Shown here piece after piece: positions 22,640-34,229 of a stretch of 64,000 nucleotides of DNA (its first letter is position 1; every line of letters starts with the position of its first letter). A model generated the notes under the pieces. It was not told the DNA's origin. It worked only from the letters and a program-made list of their open reading frames with translations, and did no database searches. This stretch comes from Ctenosaura bakeri (Eukaryota; Chordata; Lepidosauria; Squamata; Iguanidae). The position numbers and the translations under genes were made by a program. The stretch lies in the NCBI GenBank assembly GCA_948474755.1, contig CAOLHI010002123.1:186001-250000 (forward strand), read 5' to 3'.

Positions 22640-24890
22640 ACACATTTCCTTACTGCGTGCGGGGGAAACTAAAAAAAGGGGGGGGATAACTGGTACATAA
22701 TCGCAGTTGCCAGCAATATTTGGGATAAAGTCCCTTACCAATTCCCCTTCATGGATCCTCCTTGCAGAGTCATGAGGACGGCTATCCCTGTTGGTGCGTG
22801 CAAGAGTCAAGGGGGCTGGTTTCTCAGCACAGGGTGGAGAAGGTGTCCCTTGCTCTCACAAATGTTGTGTAGGACCACGCAAGCAGACACCACGGGGAGA
22901 TAGTTCTTTTCCGAGACTGTCAAAGGGGCCAAAAGACACCCCCATCTGGCCTTAAGCCTGCCAAGCACACTCAACCACATTCCTGCATGGTTAACACCCT
23001 ATTGTACGAAATTTCTTAGGGGGGAACTCCGCTTAAGGCTTCATTTGCCATCTCGAAGTGGGTATGCAGCGTCCCCCAGGATGACCGGGCTATGCTGACA
23101 CCGCCGATGGTTATGGCGGGTTTTCCGGGGGGAAAATTTCCAGCCTCCATGGCATGCCAGAGGGATGAGTGCCGGAAAACGAAGGCATCGTGCGTTCTTC
23201 CAGTGTACCAAACACAATGTCCACAAACTTCCCGAAAGATCCCCCGTTCCCTGGGGGAAAAATGGAGAAGGCACTCTTCCTGTTCACAAATTCTTCTCCC
23301 CGCCCCTTTTGGGGGTCTTACTTTTATGTGCGTTCCATCCACAACTCCAAGCACTGAGGGAAACCCATCTGGCGGAAACCATCCATTATCTGAAATGTAG
23401 AAAGGGGAAGAAAAAAAAGTAAAATTTAGTTGCATTGGGCCAAAGTTTGGTTGTGGTGCATGTGCATACATCCCCTGACACCAGCTTGCCTTTCCAGGAT
23501 TTCAGGGCCGAACCAAAACTCCATTGTTCCCATTCACGCCATGGTTACCCAATAGAAAAACTCCCACGGTTCCCATGGGAGAATGAAATAATGTGGTTGA
23601 GCAAAAGGGGAAACCTCGCAGAGTGTTCCTGGGGCCCTTCAGCGGAAATTTTTTTGTTGGAGGGGGCAAAGTGCACTGCAGCCCTCCGTTAGCCCCCGGG
23701 GCCCTGATGGCCGGTGACATGAACTATTTTAAAGGGAAAGGGGAAACCCCGGGGGTATCCTGACCAACCTGGGGTGAAACCCTTCCCACTCTGCCGCACA
23801 CACTAATCAGTGGAAAAGCGCTCTGGTGGTTTGTTTTTGGGGCAGTGCTGCTCCAGGGGCCCTGCTGGGCGGGATCCCAATGAAGTGGATTATAAGCAAA
23901 GGGATACACAGGGGGAACCAAAAACCCCCACTTAACCCCTTCCAACTCTGACGCACCTGACCATCTGAAAAATGCCGTGCAGCCTTCTGCCAAGAGACAG
24001 TGCCACCTCGGTGGCCCTGCTGGCTGGCATGCCATACCAGTAAGGGTTTTCCCCGGGGATTCAACCCCCTTTCCGTGGAATGCCCCAAACCCCGCAGCTC
24101 CAACCTCACAGCCCGCACTGTCTCCACGGGTTTTGTTGTGATTATTTTTTTAAGGGGGCCTGCTGGAAGGACTGAAATGAGGAATCCAATACTGGGAACC
24201 CACTGGCTATCCATGCCAACCCCGCTGTACTCTCTTGGGGGGCAAATTTCTTTGCAACTCTGCAGTCTTGGTCCAGTTCCTGGCAAGACGCAATTTTTTC
24301 CCCGGGAAGTCAAACCCCCCCCCCTCCATTTAGCCCCCTGGGAATGGGAATTAGCGTACCTACCCTCCGGTATTCCCCGGCACACAGTGGACACCAGAAG
24401 CACATGCTCGATCGCAAGGCACACTTCGATACGATTACAGACACCGTGGAAAACCCAAGCCAAAAGTGTTCGCTGTCTTTCGGTATATCAGAGGGGGGTT
24501 TAAGCCACCACACAGTTATGACCACCCTCTCCTCCACTAGTGCTTCCTATCTCTTTGGTTTTTCTTTTAAGGTAGGGACGCAGGGGCCCCGATTTCAAAG
24601 AGGGTGGCTTTGGTATCCTGAAGTGATATAGCCACTGGGTTGACCATTTCTCCAGTACCTCCTCGGACCACCATGCCCCATGTCCCAACCCACCACCTTT
24701 TGGGGGGCGGGTTGACGGAAATCCAGGAGTGGGAAATACAACCTTGAGCGTCTCACGGCATCGCGACGGTTCCTGGCCAGCCTGCGCCCCCTCGCTCCAT
24801 CTTCGGGCCAGCCTTTTAAATGCCACCAACAAGGCTGAAATGCAGCATTAAAGGGCAACCCCCGCGATGATCGTCACCAGCTCGTTTTCC
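22640..24890 (-). pseudogene. HARBI1-like: HARBI1-type DDE transposase, frameshifted
   Basis: Transposase of the PIF/Harbinger superfamily, which cuts and rejoins element ends. Read on the minus strand: an N-terminal region ENELVTIIAG and ALLVAFKRLARRWSE (near 24,885-24,790); the helix-turn-helix-like stretch VVITVWWL...GFSTVSVIV (near 24,520-24,430); then, after a putative intron, MDGFRQMGFPQC and VVDGTHI with the first catalytic Asp at 23,337-23,339. RTHDAFVFRHSSL follows, then GDAAYPLRD with the second Asp at 23,071-23,073, and NVVECA with the Glu at 22,970-22,972. GRLKARWGCLLAPL and ACVVLHNICE follow (22,855-22,887). An AATAAATATTT signal lies downstream on the minus strand near 22,560. 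The triad and conserved blocks are present, but the frame shifts at least five times, largely at homopolymers. A functional protein cannot be read from this sequence. Confidence 0.8.
23390..24363 (-). other. Putative intron of the HARBI1-like gene
   Basis: On the minus strand a donor (ggagg|gtaggtacg, exon ending at 24,364) and an acceptor (cctttctacatttcag, exon starting at 23,389) bracket about 970 bp. Coding similarity to HARBI1 stops at the first and resumes at the second, which supports an intron. The interior has no HARBI1-like segment. Confidence 0.5.
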
Positions 24891-25440
24891 CTCACCCAGA
24901 AAAGCAAGGGGGGACAGAAAAAGGAGGAAAAAATTTCCCCGGCGGTTCAAAAGACGTGGGGGAGGGCGAGGGGGGGGTTTGTGGGTGTGGAGGGAACGGC
25001 GGCGTGCTGATCATTTATACCCGCAAAAGTTTCTTTTAAAAAAACACAGCCAATAAACCCTCTCGGGGGGAAAGGCACCTTCGGGGGGCTATGGTAAAAT
25101 TTGTGTGAAAGCTCGTGTTCCTAAGCCTCATCCCTGGGGAGCCGTGAAACGCTAGTAAAATTCGGGCGTGTTAGTGAGGGTTGGAAAACCCGCCTGGATC
25201 GCGGCGGGAAAATTTCGGCACCCCGTAAAAAAAGCCGGTTTTGGGATATCTTTATTTCATTCTAAAGCTCATTCTCCAAAACCTTTGCCTTTTAAGCCCC
25301 TAAAATTTGTCAAATTCCCAGCTATGGAGGGGATTATGCCCCATGACTCACCTCCCTCTTGCAACAAGAGAAATATAAAGGGGGGTTTTAAGATTAAAAA
25401 ATATGTTTTGACTGGCCTTTGCTGGTTGTGATGGCCAAAA

Positions 25441-26590
25441 ATTGTAAAAATGTCTTAAGTCAATAGACTTAGGTCATTGTAACTGATGAAAAGGATGCCC
25501 GCCATATGAAAGACCCAAAGGGTGGGTAACCCGCATACTTGGTGACAGATGATAGGAACTAAAGTCCAACTACATTTGGGGACAATCCTGAAAGACACAC
25601 ACTTCCACTCCATGAAGAATTTTTATTTGACATATTTTTGAATCAATATTCCTAAGTGAGGGTGATTCACAGTAAAAATCCACTATTCTCCTGGAACAAG
25701 ATGTTTTATAACAAGCAGTTGTGACAGGACCCTGTGGGGGTTTCTCAAGTTGCCTACTGCAAAGAAAGGGGTGGATGCTTCTTTTCTCACTGCCCACTTC
25801 TCAGTTCCTCAGAAATCCCTCAATTGACAAGGCTGTCTGGCTTCTAAAAGGGGAGGTTTTCAGGATTCCTCAGGAGATGTAGCCATGATGATGAAGCTTC
25901 AGCATCGTAACTGTATCTCCTATGGTTGGATCTCAGCCACATCTTTGGGGAACCTTTTCCAGCTTGACAATGTCCAGAATTTCTGACACCCACGGGCTTG
26001 TTAATCCATTTGGGGGGGGGGTTCAAATTAGGGGAAGACAATTTGTAAATGACAAAAAAAAAAAAAAAGTACTTTTGAAGGAGCCAATAAAAAAATGCAA
26101 CACACACGTTGACAACCTCTGTGCCATTCTTCAAATCCTTTGGTCTGTTCTACAGAGAAATTTCAAATAGCCAATTAAATATCACTAATTCAATAAATCA
26201 AACTACTTCCAATTTGTTGTTTGCTGTTAATTACAAAAAAAAAAACCTGTTTTTAATCTTAACATCAAAGAACTAATATTATTTGAACTTTGAGCAAGAC
26301 CGTTGATTCACCTAACTGAGATTGTCTACAATGATTGGAAGAAGCTCTCCAGATTTCATTTGGGGTATTCATCTCTGCCTAATGAAGCTGAGAATAGGGA
26401 TGAGTGAGAAATTAATTTGATTCATATTTTAGTGTGAATTTGCCAAATCTACAGTTCTAGGACCTACACAAGGATTAGAATAGAGTTATATGGTAGTCCT
26501 CTTTATGAATGTTGTGTTATAGTTTGCAGATCCAAAAACGCACATAAAAATGCATTTAGAGATTGAGACAAATCCAGAAAAAGTACAATG
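25441..26590. other. No recognised feature
   Basis: Composition returns to AT-rich, but long G, A and T runs persist at 26,013, 26,056 and 26,235, so base accuracy may still be low to about 26,250. No gene or repeat identified. Confidence 0.4.
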
Positions 26591-26591
26591 A

Positions 26592-28037
26592 GAGTCATAG
26601 AATCATAGAATCATAGAAATCTAGAGTTGGAAGAGACCACACAGGCCATCCAGTCCAACCCCCTGCCATGCAGGAACACCCTAAAAGCAATCCCGACAGA
26701 TGGCCATCAAGCCTCTGCTTAAAAACCTCCAAGAAAGGAGACTCCACTACACTCCGAGGCAACAGATTCCACTGCCGGACAGCCCTGACTGTCAGGAAGT
26801 TCTTCCTGAGGTTCAGGTGGAATCTCCTTTCCTGCAACTTGAATCCATTGCTCCTTGTCCTGGTCTCTGGAGCAGCAGAAAACAAGCCCTCTCCTTCCCC
26901 TACGTGGCATCCCTTCAAATATTTAAACATGGCTATCATGTCCCCTCTTAACCTCCTCTTCTGCAGACTAAACATACCCAGCTCTCTAAGTCTATCCTCA
27001 TAGGGCATGGCTTCCAGGCCTCTCACCATTTTGGTTGCCCTTCCTCTGGACTTGTTCCAGCTTGTCAATATCCTTCTTGAATTGGGGTGCCCAGAACTGG
27101 ACACAGTATTCAAGATGGGGTTTAACCAAAGCAGAGTAGAGTGGTACCAGTACCTCCCTCGATCTAGACACCGTACTCCTATTGATGCAGCTGAGAATTG
27201 CATTGGCTTTCTTGGCTGCCGCATCACACTGCTGACTCATGTTCAGCTTGTGGTCTATGAAGACTCCTAGATCCCTTTCACACGTACTGCTACCCAGCCA
27301 CGTGTCCCCCATCCTATATTTCTGTATTCCATTTTTTCTACCTAAGTGTAGGACCTTACACTTCTCTCTGTTGAATTTCATTTTGTTAGCTTTGGCCCAG
27401 CTCTCCAATCTATCCAGGTCATTTTGAATTTTGATCCTGTCCTCCGGCGTATTAGCAACCCCTCCCAATTTGGTGTCATCTGCAAATTTGATGAGCATGC
27501 CCTCTATTCCTTCATCCAAGTCATTGATAAAAATATTGAACAGCACTGGGCCTAGGACAGAACCCTGTGGCACCCCACTAGTCACTTCTCTCCAGGATGA
27601 AAAGCAGCCATTCGTGATCACCCTTTGGGTTCGGTCGGTCAACCAATTACAAATCCAACTAACAGTAGCCCTGTCCAGCCCACATTTTACTAGTTTCTTT
27701 GCAAGAATGTCATGGGAAACTTTGTCAAACTTTGTCTGAAATTGAGATATGCTACATCTACAGCATTCCCTTCATCTATCAAGCTAGTAACTCTGTCATA
27801 AAAAGAGATAAAATTAGTCTGGCATGACTTATTTTTGAGAAATCCATGTTGACTTCTCGTGATTACTGCATTGCTTTCTAAATGATTAGAAACTGACTGC
27901 TTAATGATCTGCTCCAGGATTTTTCCGGGTACTGATGTCAGGCTGACTGGGCGATAATTATTTGGGTCCTCTTTTTTTCCCTTCTTGAAGATGGGGATAA
28001 CATTTGCTCTCTTCCAGTCTGCTGGAACTTCACAAAA
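26592..28037 (-). mobile_element. CR1 LINE, 3' 1.45 kb
   Basis: Reverse-orientation CR1 running from the tcatagaatcatagaa octamer tail at 26,592 to the start of the reverse-transcriptase domain near 28,030. Very similar in sequence to the copy at 61,274-64,000, so the same fairly young subfamily. 5' truncated, as is usual for CR1. Confidence 0.95.
26595..27780 (-). pseudogene. CR1 ORF2 (reverse transcriptase), partial
   Basis: CR1 ORF2 encodes an APE endonuclease plus reverse transcriptase that copies the element into a nick. Here the RT half survives. Minus frame 26,998-27,642 contains [20 protein letters not shown] and the catalytic FADD ([11 protein letters not shown]), then [17 protein letters not shown] and the thumb region ([31 protein letters not shown]). 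A frame change near 27,000-27,020 passes to the frame of 26,595-27,227 with the C-terminus (LNLRKNFLTVRAV, FLEVFKQRLDGHLSG). A second break near 27,735 separates it from the upstream fingers region. No APE domain remains. Confidence 0.9.
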
Positions 28038-28039
28038 AT

Positions 28040-29534
28040 GAATGTTTTGAATGAAATGTGTACCTGTGTTTTAAAGTTATCAATAGCCCAAACAATTCTT
28101 TTTACCCTAAAGTTTTCCACAGTGTTAAAAATACATTAAAACAACAACAACCTGAACAATCAAATGGCAGATAATAGCTGGCATCATGCTACTGACGTAC
28201 ACATGTGTACATTAACCCTAAGCCTGTGTATGTATATTTTTCACCACTGTGGATGCTGACATCCTCTTCCTCCCTCCTCAGTGACCAAATCCCCCTCCTG
28301 GGACCTCCTGAAGATTCACTGAAGGCCACCATTCACAGACGTTTATACCCAGAGGAGAGGGGGATTACAGAAGTGTCTGGCTATGTTCCTGTAGTCAGAT
28401 GCAAAATAATTACCTCAGCAGCTAAGACCTCTAGATGACCCCAGAAGACCTCAGTAGATGATGAAATCCCCTATGGGGATATAATCAGATCTTTTTGCAA
28501 CCCTCTTCTCACTCTTCTCCAAGTTCAAAAGGGGTTAGGAAGCTTCAGTGGCAGTATAGTAGGTCTGGGGATGATGAATGACTCAGTGTAGCATAGTTCC
28601 CTTTGCAGAACTACTGCACTGTGCTGAGCTATGCAGGATTGCACCCAATAAGCAAAAATATTTTCTCTGAGCTATGTGCTGATTTGATGAACTGATTTCT
28701 TTTTTTTTAAGGAGGGAGTATGTTCATCATGACACAAAGTTCACACTCTGAAGTACATTCTGAGTTCTTACTACGAGTTTTTGTCAAGTCATTAATAGGT
28801 CCAATTTGTAAGAGTCTTCAATCATGTTGTTGTTGTTTTTTTTAAAAATGTTGCTGGTTTTGATATTTCATTTATATAGAGAAAGATTGTTAGTCCAAAT
28901 CCCCATTCTGCACCTGTGAGGCATTTGCCTTGAATTTCCCTTCAGACAAATTTCACTTTCAGACAAATTTTACTAGTGATCTAGAGATTAGTACTAACTC
29001 CTCATGGGAATTCCAGCAGATATGATTAATTTATTATCCTATTCTTTTCCAAGATCTCAGATGTTTTACTCCTTGAATTGTCCCAATCTCATTTGAAGTG
29101 AATTTTACGGGCAGCTCTGGTATACGCAAAGGAAACCATTTCAATCTGATTTTAGAAGCTTTCTCACATATGTGTAGCAATATGACTGCAGCCTGGGAAG
29201 CAGTTGAGCATGAATGCATTAGCATGGGAATCCTGTATTCTTAATATCAATATTAAAATGCATGCAAATACTTTCAAGTCAGAAAAAAAGCAAGCAAGCA
29301 AAAACTGTGGCCAACTAAGTAGCTGATGTAGAATTCTAGCCATAGTTTTTGCTTGCTTCCTTTTTCTTAGTTAAGTAATTAGTATATCTACCTACCTTTG
29401 CCAGTCCAACCTCTCCAAACCTGACAAAAGTATCTTTCATAGAAAGAATAAATCTAGGTAACTGTTCTGTACTCACAATCACTTATTAGTGATGATTGTG
29501 ACTCTGTTGCCATTATCATAATTTCCTTCCCCAC
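28040..29534. other. No recognised feature
   Basis: About 1.5 kb with no repeat match in the window. Sequence at 28,205-28,438 is open on + after a pyrimidine-rich ctcctcag, but the translation is not recognised and is treated as chance. Confidence 0.4.
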
Positions 29535-29605
29535 AACCCTACTTTGACCTGACATCTTTGGATTAGGGGAGGATATAAATATTTTAATAAATAAAAATGT
29601 AGTCC
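29535..29605 (+). mobile_element. L2/SINE-type 3' tail
   Basis: tttggattaggggaggatataaatattttaataaataaa follows the tail pattern of squamate L2-derived 3' ends (ggcgggatataaataaa). Confidence 0.45.
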
Positions 29606-29698
29606 AAAACTCAACCCAAGCTGGCTTATACTGTTGTCGTCACTTTATTTATACTTCCCCATTTCACCAGAACCAGAACTTAATGTTTCCAATTCCTT

Positions 29699-30995
29699 TC
29701 ATAGAATCATAGAGTTGGAAGAGACCACAAGGACCATCGAGTCCAATCCTCTGCCATGTAGGAACACACACTTAAAGGACCCCAGCAAATGGCCATCCAG
29801 CTGCAAAAATGGAGACTCCACCACACTCCAAGGCAGCATATTCCACTGTTGAATGGTGTCAGGAAGATCTTCCTGATGTTTAGGTGGAATCTCTCTTCTT
29901 GTAGTTTGAATTCATTGCTCTGTGTCCTAGTCTCTGGAGCAGCAGAAAACCTGCATGACATCTCTTCAAATATTTAAACATGGCTATCATGTTATCTCTT
30001 TACCTTCTTTTCATCAGGCTAAACATACCTAGCTCCTTAAGCCATAGGTCATGGTTTCCAGACCTTTCACCATTTTGGTCACCCTCCTCTGGACACATTC
30101 CAGCGTGTCAATATCCTTCTGAAACTGTGGTGCGCAGAACTGGACACAGAGGTCTAACCAAAGCAGAATAGAGTGGTATTATTACTTTTCTTGATATTGA
30201 CACTATGCTCCTATTGATGCAGCCCAGAACTACATTTATTTTTTTAGCTGCCACCTCACACTGCTGACTCAAGTTCAGCTTGTGGTCAACTAAGACTCTT
30301 AGATTCCTTTCACACATACTGTTTTCAAGCCAGGTGTCACCCATCCTATATCTGTGTGTTTCATTCTTTTTTCCTAAGTGTAGTACCCTACATTTCTCCT
30401 TGTCAACATTCATTTTGTTAGCTTTGGCCCAGCTCTCTAATCTGTCAAGATCATTTTAAATTCTCATCCTGTTCTCTGGGGTATTAACTATCCCGCCTAA
30501 TTTGGCGTTATTTGCAAATTTGGTGAGCATGCCCTCTATTCCATCATCCAAGTTATTGATAAAGATGTTGAATAGCACTGGGCCCAGGACATAACCCTGT
30601 GGCACCCCATTAGTCATTTCTTTCCAGGATGATGAGGAGCCATTGGTAAGCACCCTTTGTGTTCATCTGGTCAGCCAATTACAAATCCATCTAACAGTAC
30701 TATTGTCTAACCCACATTTTACTACCTTGTTTGCAAGAATATCATGGAGGACCTTGTCAAAGGCCTTACTGAAATCAAGATATACTCCATCCACAGCATT
30801 CCCTTCTTCCACCAACCTTGTAACTCTATCAAAAAAAGAGGTAAGATTAATCTGGCATGACTTGTTTTTGAGAAACCCATGTTGACTCTTAATGATCACA
30901 GCATTCCTTTCTTAAGTGTTTACAGACTGTCTGTTTAATGATCTGCTCTAGGATCTTTCCTGGTATTGATGTCAGGATGAATGGGCAGTAATTTC
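29699..30995 (-). mobile_element. CR1 LINE, 3' 1.3 kb, diverged
   Basis: Reverse CR1 with ORF2 in four minus-strand pieces: 30,663-30,899 (LDFSKAFDKV and WICNWLT), 30,456-30,653 ([19 protein letters not shown], with FANN in place of the catalytic FADD), 30,108-30,413 ([26 protein letters not shown]) and 29,707-29,961 (C-terminus). The loss of both catalytic aspartates shows long inactivity. Same layout as the 26.6-kb copy but older. Confidence 0.92.
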
Positions 30996-32160
30996 TCTCT
31001 CACTGCTGCCCATAACCTGGTCCTGACAATGCCATCTCTCCTTTTGTCTGTATATTGTACCCCCCACACACACACCTAGATGTACAGTCTTCCTGTTTTA
31101 ATAGACATATTTCCTTTTCCAGGTGCCTTCATCCACAAAAGATCCGGAATGTTTCCATTTAAATGTATTAGATTTTCTAAAACATGATTAGCTTTTGCAT
31201 AGAAATGCATTGGCAAAGATCACAATCTGCATAAAGCTAGAGATGTCTGAGAGGAGAGTTCATGGAGTGTCAAGAAAAATATGAGTTCCTTTATTCTTGG
31301 AATAAGATTAACAAAAATCATGTACATAATCTTCTGAAAATGGCTAGGTTCCAGCTAGTGCAAGTAATCATCTTGAGAAAAGAAAAGGAGACTGCAGCCT
31401 TCACTATTGTCTAAACATGAGGTAATTGAACTAGAAATTAACATTTAATGTCTAGACAAGGATTTCATGTCCAAAATGCTTTTGGAGGCATCCAGGGTCC
31501 TTTGGAATGGAGTTATCAAATGGCAAGAAGGGACAAAACTAACTAAAATGACACAGTTAATGCTTTTTCTCCCTGAACGTATAGAGAAATGCTCCTGAAG
31601 GGTCAGAATGGTCTTTCATCTGATGCTACCTGTAGGATTGTCATAACTCTTTTAAACCAGAGCTGGTCTTGTCAATCATAGTTGGTGGCTCTGGTCCCCA
31701 AGTTTTAGACCAAACTTTAAAGGAAATAAGCAAAGCACTGGATTGTTTGGGGGCTAGAGTTCAACACCTTGACTAGTTCCTTTAAAGTCTGCACTAAAAT
31801 ATGGCATTGGTTCACCACTTCCCCTTATACAGGAGCAGGAGATTCACTTACTACCAATTGTCCCTGTTCCTTTAACAACAGTCTGACCCACAGAAATGTA
31901 TCTGTTTTCAGTTATCCTACTATTTTATTTTCAGGATAATCACTTCTTAATACCTTCCTGTGGGTCTGGATGCTATTTGGTTATAAATGAGGCTGGGAGA
32001 AAAGATGACTGCCATAAACTAGGGATGGAATCGGTCATTCATCAACTTCCCAACTAGAGTTGAATTTGGATGACTCAATACCTTAAGAGATTGGTGTGGG
32101 AAGAAAAACAGCATGATGAAAGTTCCCACAATTTTGGGAATCTTCTGGTTTGTTTGCTTG
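30996..32160. other. No recognised feature
   Basis: About 1.15 kb, unique-looking, with a short (CA)n near 31,063. Nothing gene-like. Confidence 0.4.
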
Positions 32161-32180
32161 CTTGCTTGTTTTGTTCCCAG

Positions 32181-32256
32181 GACAACATAAACTGTGAAGT
32201 TTTGAACACTGTGCAGGAGTATGAGAAACTGTACAGAAATTTGAAACATCAGGCAG
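32181..32256 (+). other. Candidate isolated coding exon
   Basis: A pyrimidine-rich tract ending ttgttcccag (32,171-32,180) is followed by 76 bp open in one frame, then cag|gtttgc. It encodes DNINCEVLNTVQEYEKLY followed by RNLKHQA, an amphipathic charged helix of coiled-coil type, and would end in phase 1. The protein is not recognised. The donor is weak and no neighbouring exon was found, so this may be chance or a cryptic exon. Confidence 0.25.
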
Positions 32257-32587
32257 GTTTGCTGTAAAATCCTACACTCACAGTCTTTCACTATGCACAG
32301 AAAACTGCTCAGGTTTCTGGTTTACATTGTTCTTTCACTATGTAGTTGGGAGAAGTTCAAACAGTGTGGCAAATTGTTTCACATCATGGCTGTACCCTTT
32401 GCCTGTCTAAATGCAGTGCAAAACAAATGTTACACAGCAGGAAAAGAAACTGGAGAGGACTGAAGCACAGGCCATTGCTTGTTTGAACACTGTGCAATTT
32501 CCTCTCCTTGAGGAAAGCTGGGCAGTTTTTAGTTTCCACCACAAAAGCTGCACAATTTCCAGAAAACTACATAATTTTCCATGTCTA

Positions 32588-32692
32588 AGCAAAAGGCAAG
32601 GGAATGGGGGGAGCATTGCACTCAGAGAAGGAAGGCATGTGTGTGCCTTCTCCCCTATTCTCAATCTTTGCACCTGGGCAAAAGGTAAAGGA
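32588..32692 (+). repeat. Hairpin-forming repeat, left part
   Basis: aaaaggcaagggaatggggg..gcattgcactcagagaaggaaggcatgtgtgtg recurs in inverted form at 33,475-33,541 and, in part, directly at 33,571-33,600. The CR1 at 32,693-33,470 lies between, apparently inserted in this element. Confidence 0.6.
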
Positions 32693-33470
32693 AATGAATT
32701 TCAAGAGAGAGAAATGTAAGGTCCTGCACTTAGGTAGAAAAAATGGAATGCACAAATATAGGATGGAGGACACATTGCTGGATAGCAATACATGTGAAAG
32801 GGATCTAGGAGTTTTGGTAGATCACACGCTGAACAAGAGTCAGCAGTGTGATGCGGCAGCCAAGAAAGCCAATGCGATTCTTGGTTGCATCAATAGGAGT
32901 ATGATGTCTAGATCGAGAGAGGTAATGGAACCATTCTATTCCTCATTGGTTAGACCTCATTTGGAATATAGTGTCCAGTTCTGGGCACCTCAGTTCAAGA
33001 AGGATATAGACAAGCTGGAGCATGCTTAGAGGAGGGCGACCAAAATGGTGAAGGGTCCGGAGGTCATGCCCTATGAGAAATGGCTTAGGGAGTTGGGTAT
33101 GTTTATTCTACACAAGAGAAGGTTAAGAGGGGATATGATAACCATGTTTAAATACTTGAAGGGATGTCACGTTGAGGAGGGAGCAGGCTTGTTTTCCAGT
33201 GGTCCAGAGACTAGGACAAGGAGCTATGGATTCAAGCTAAGGGACAAGAGATTCCACTTAAACCTCAGGAAGAACTTCCTGACAGTCAGAGCTGTCCAGC
33301 AGTGGAATATGCTTTCTCAAAGTGTGGAGTCTCTTTCTTTGGGAGTTTTTAAGCAGAGGCTGGATGGTCATCTGTTGGGAATGCTTTGATGGGTGTTCCT
33401 GCACAGCAGGGGGTTGGACTGAATGGTCTCTGTGGTCTCCAACTCTATGGTTTTATGATTCTATGGAATG
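32693..33470 (+). mobile_element. CR1 LINE, 3' 0.8 kb
   Basis: Forward CR1. Frame 32,604-33,029 carries [48 protein letters not shown] and [12 protein letters not shown], ending at a TAG near 33,029. Frame 33,045-33,389 carries PYEKWLRELGMF, MITMFKYLKGCHVEEGAGLF and LNLRKNFLTVRAV. The tail ends gttttatgattctatgg. This is the last third of ORF2 plus the 3' UTR; the catalytic palm is absent. Confidence 0.93.
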
Positions 33471-33620
33471 TGGGGGAGGCATGCAAGCACCTGCCTTCTC
33501 TGCATGTGGTGCTCCCCCTCCCATTCCCTTGCCTTTTGCCCAGGCACAAAGAAGGAAAGCATGTGCACTGGGGCAAAAGGCAAGGGAATGGGAGGAGGAG
33601 AATGGGCTGGAAGCACATAT
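33471..33620. repeat. Hairpin-forming repeat, right part
   Basis: Contains a perfect 25-bp inverted repeat: arms 33,517-33,541 (cctcccattcccttgccttt...) and 33,571-33,595 (...aaaggcaagggaatgggagg), with a 29-base loop. A further copy of one arm with its adjacent block is at 32,588. Confidence 0.85.
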
Positions 33621-33869
33621 GAAGGTCATGAAGGTCAGTCTGAATGCAGAGGGAGGATTGTACACTCTGTCAGTATCAGCACAGACTCTGGTGATTTCTA
33701 AACATGGTGGGAACAGGATGGTGGACCAGAAAGTTCAATCATGGAGGGCTCTTTTGTTTTGACATTCTTAGGGGTCTCCAACTGTAGCCTACAACCCTCA
33801 AACGGCTAAGCAAGTTACAGGAATAGGTTCATTGAACTGAATGGGATTTCATGATAAACATGCTTAGGA

Positions 33870-34222
33870 TCACACATCCTCCAATACTTTACAGATGAAA
33901 ACCAGGATATAGTTGACCAAGCAACATTAAAATATGGTCAAGATGGCAAAAGTTATCAATGAGGTATAAAGACACAAAGCCCAGGAGAGGCTGTAGCAGC
34001 TTGCTTTTGCCTGAGACTGCTGGGAAGGTTAAGATTCTGCCCTTTCCTCTATCCCCTGTTAAATTCATTCAGTGCCAACTACTTTTCCACTTTGAGCTCA
34101 GTTTGCAGCAGCTGAAGTAAGCCAGGATCAAAGAGAGAAAGTGGGAGAAGAAAATTGAAACTGGGACATTTTGCAAAATGCGATGAAGGAGAATTAATCA
34201 GGACTGTCCCTGGCAGACTGGG
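33870..34222 (+). repeat. Dispersed repeat Y, copy 3
   Basis: Same order as the 12,000 copy: tcctccaatactttacagatgaaaac, gtcaagatggcaaaag, gaggctgtagcagcttgctttt, aactacttttccactttgagctcag, aagtaagccaggatcaaagag, ttgaaactgggacatttt and ggactgtccctgg. Confidence 0.65.
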
Positions 34223-34229
34223 ATAGTTG

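Larger units (their letters stand above)
17650..25440. mobile_element. PIF/Harbinger transposon region in a homopolymer-rich block
   Basis: Composition changes sharply at both ends: the block is rich in runs of four to nine identical bases of all four kinds, and richer in GC and CpG than its surroundings. It holds two convergent broken genes: a Myb/SANT-like protein (+, about 20,540-22,117) and a HARBI1-type transposase (-, about 22,640-24,890). This two-gene content is the hallmark of autonomous PIF/Harbinger elements. True ends are not identified. A ggccatttctgcac tip at 18,477 and a tggcc at about 25,428 are possible remains of termini, but this is inference. Most frameshifts fall at homopolymers, so consensus error is likely. 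Confidence 0.7.

Noticed and set aside
28205..28438. Possible exon after ctcctcag at 28,280
   Set aside because: Translation unrecognised, donor not evident, and several frames are open.
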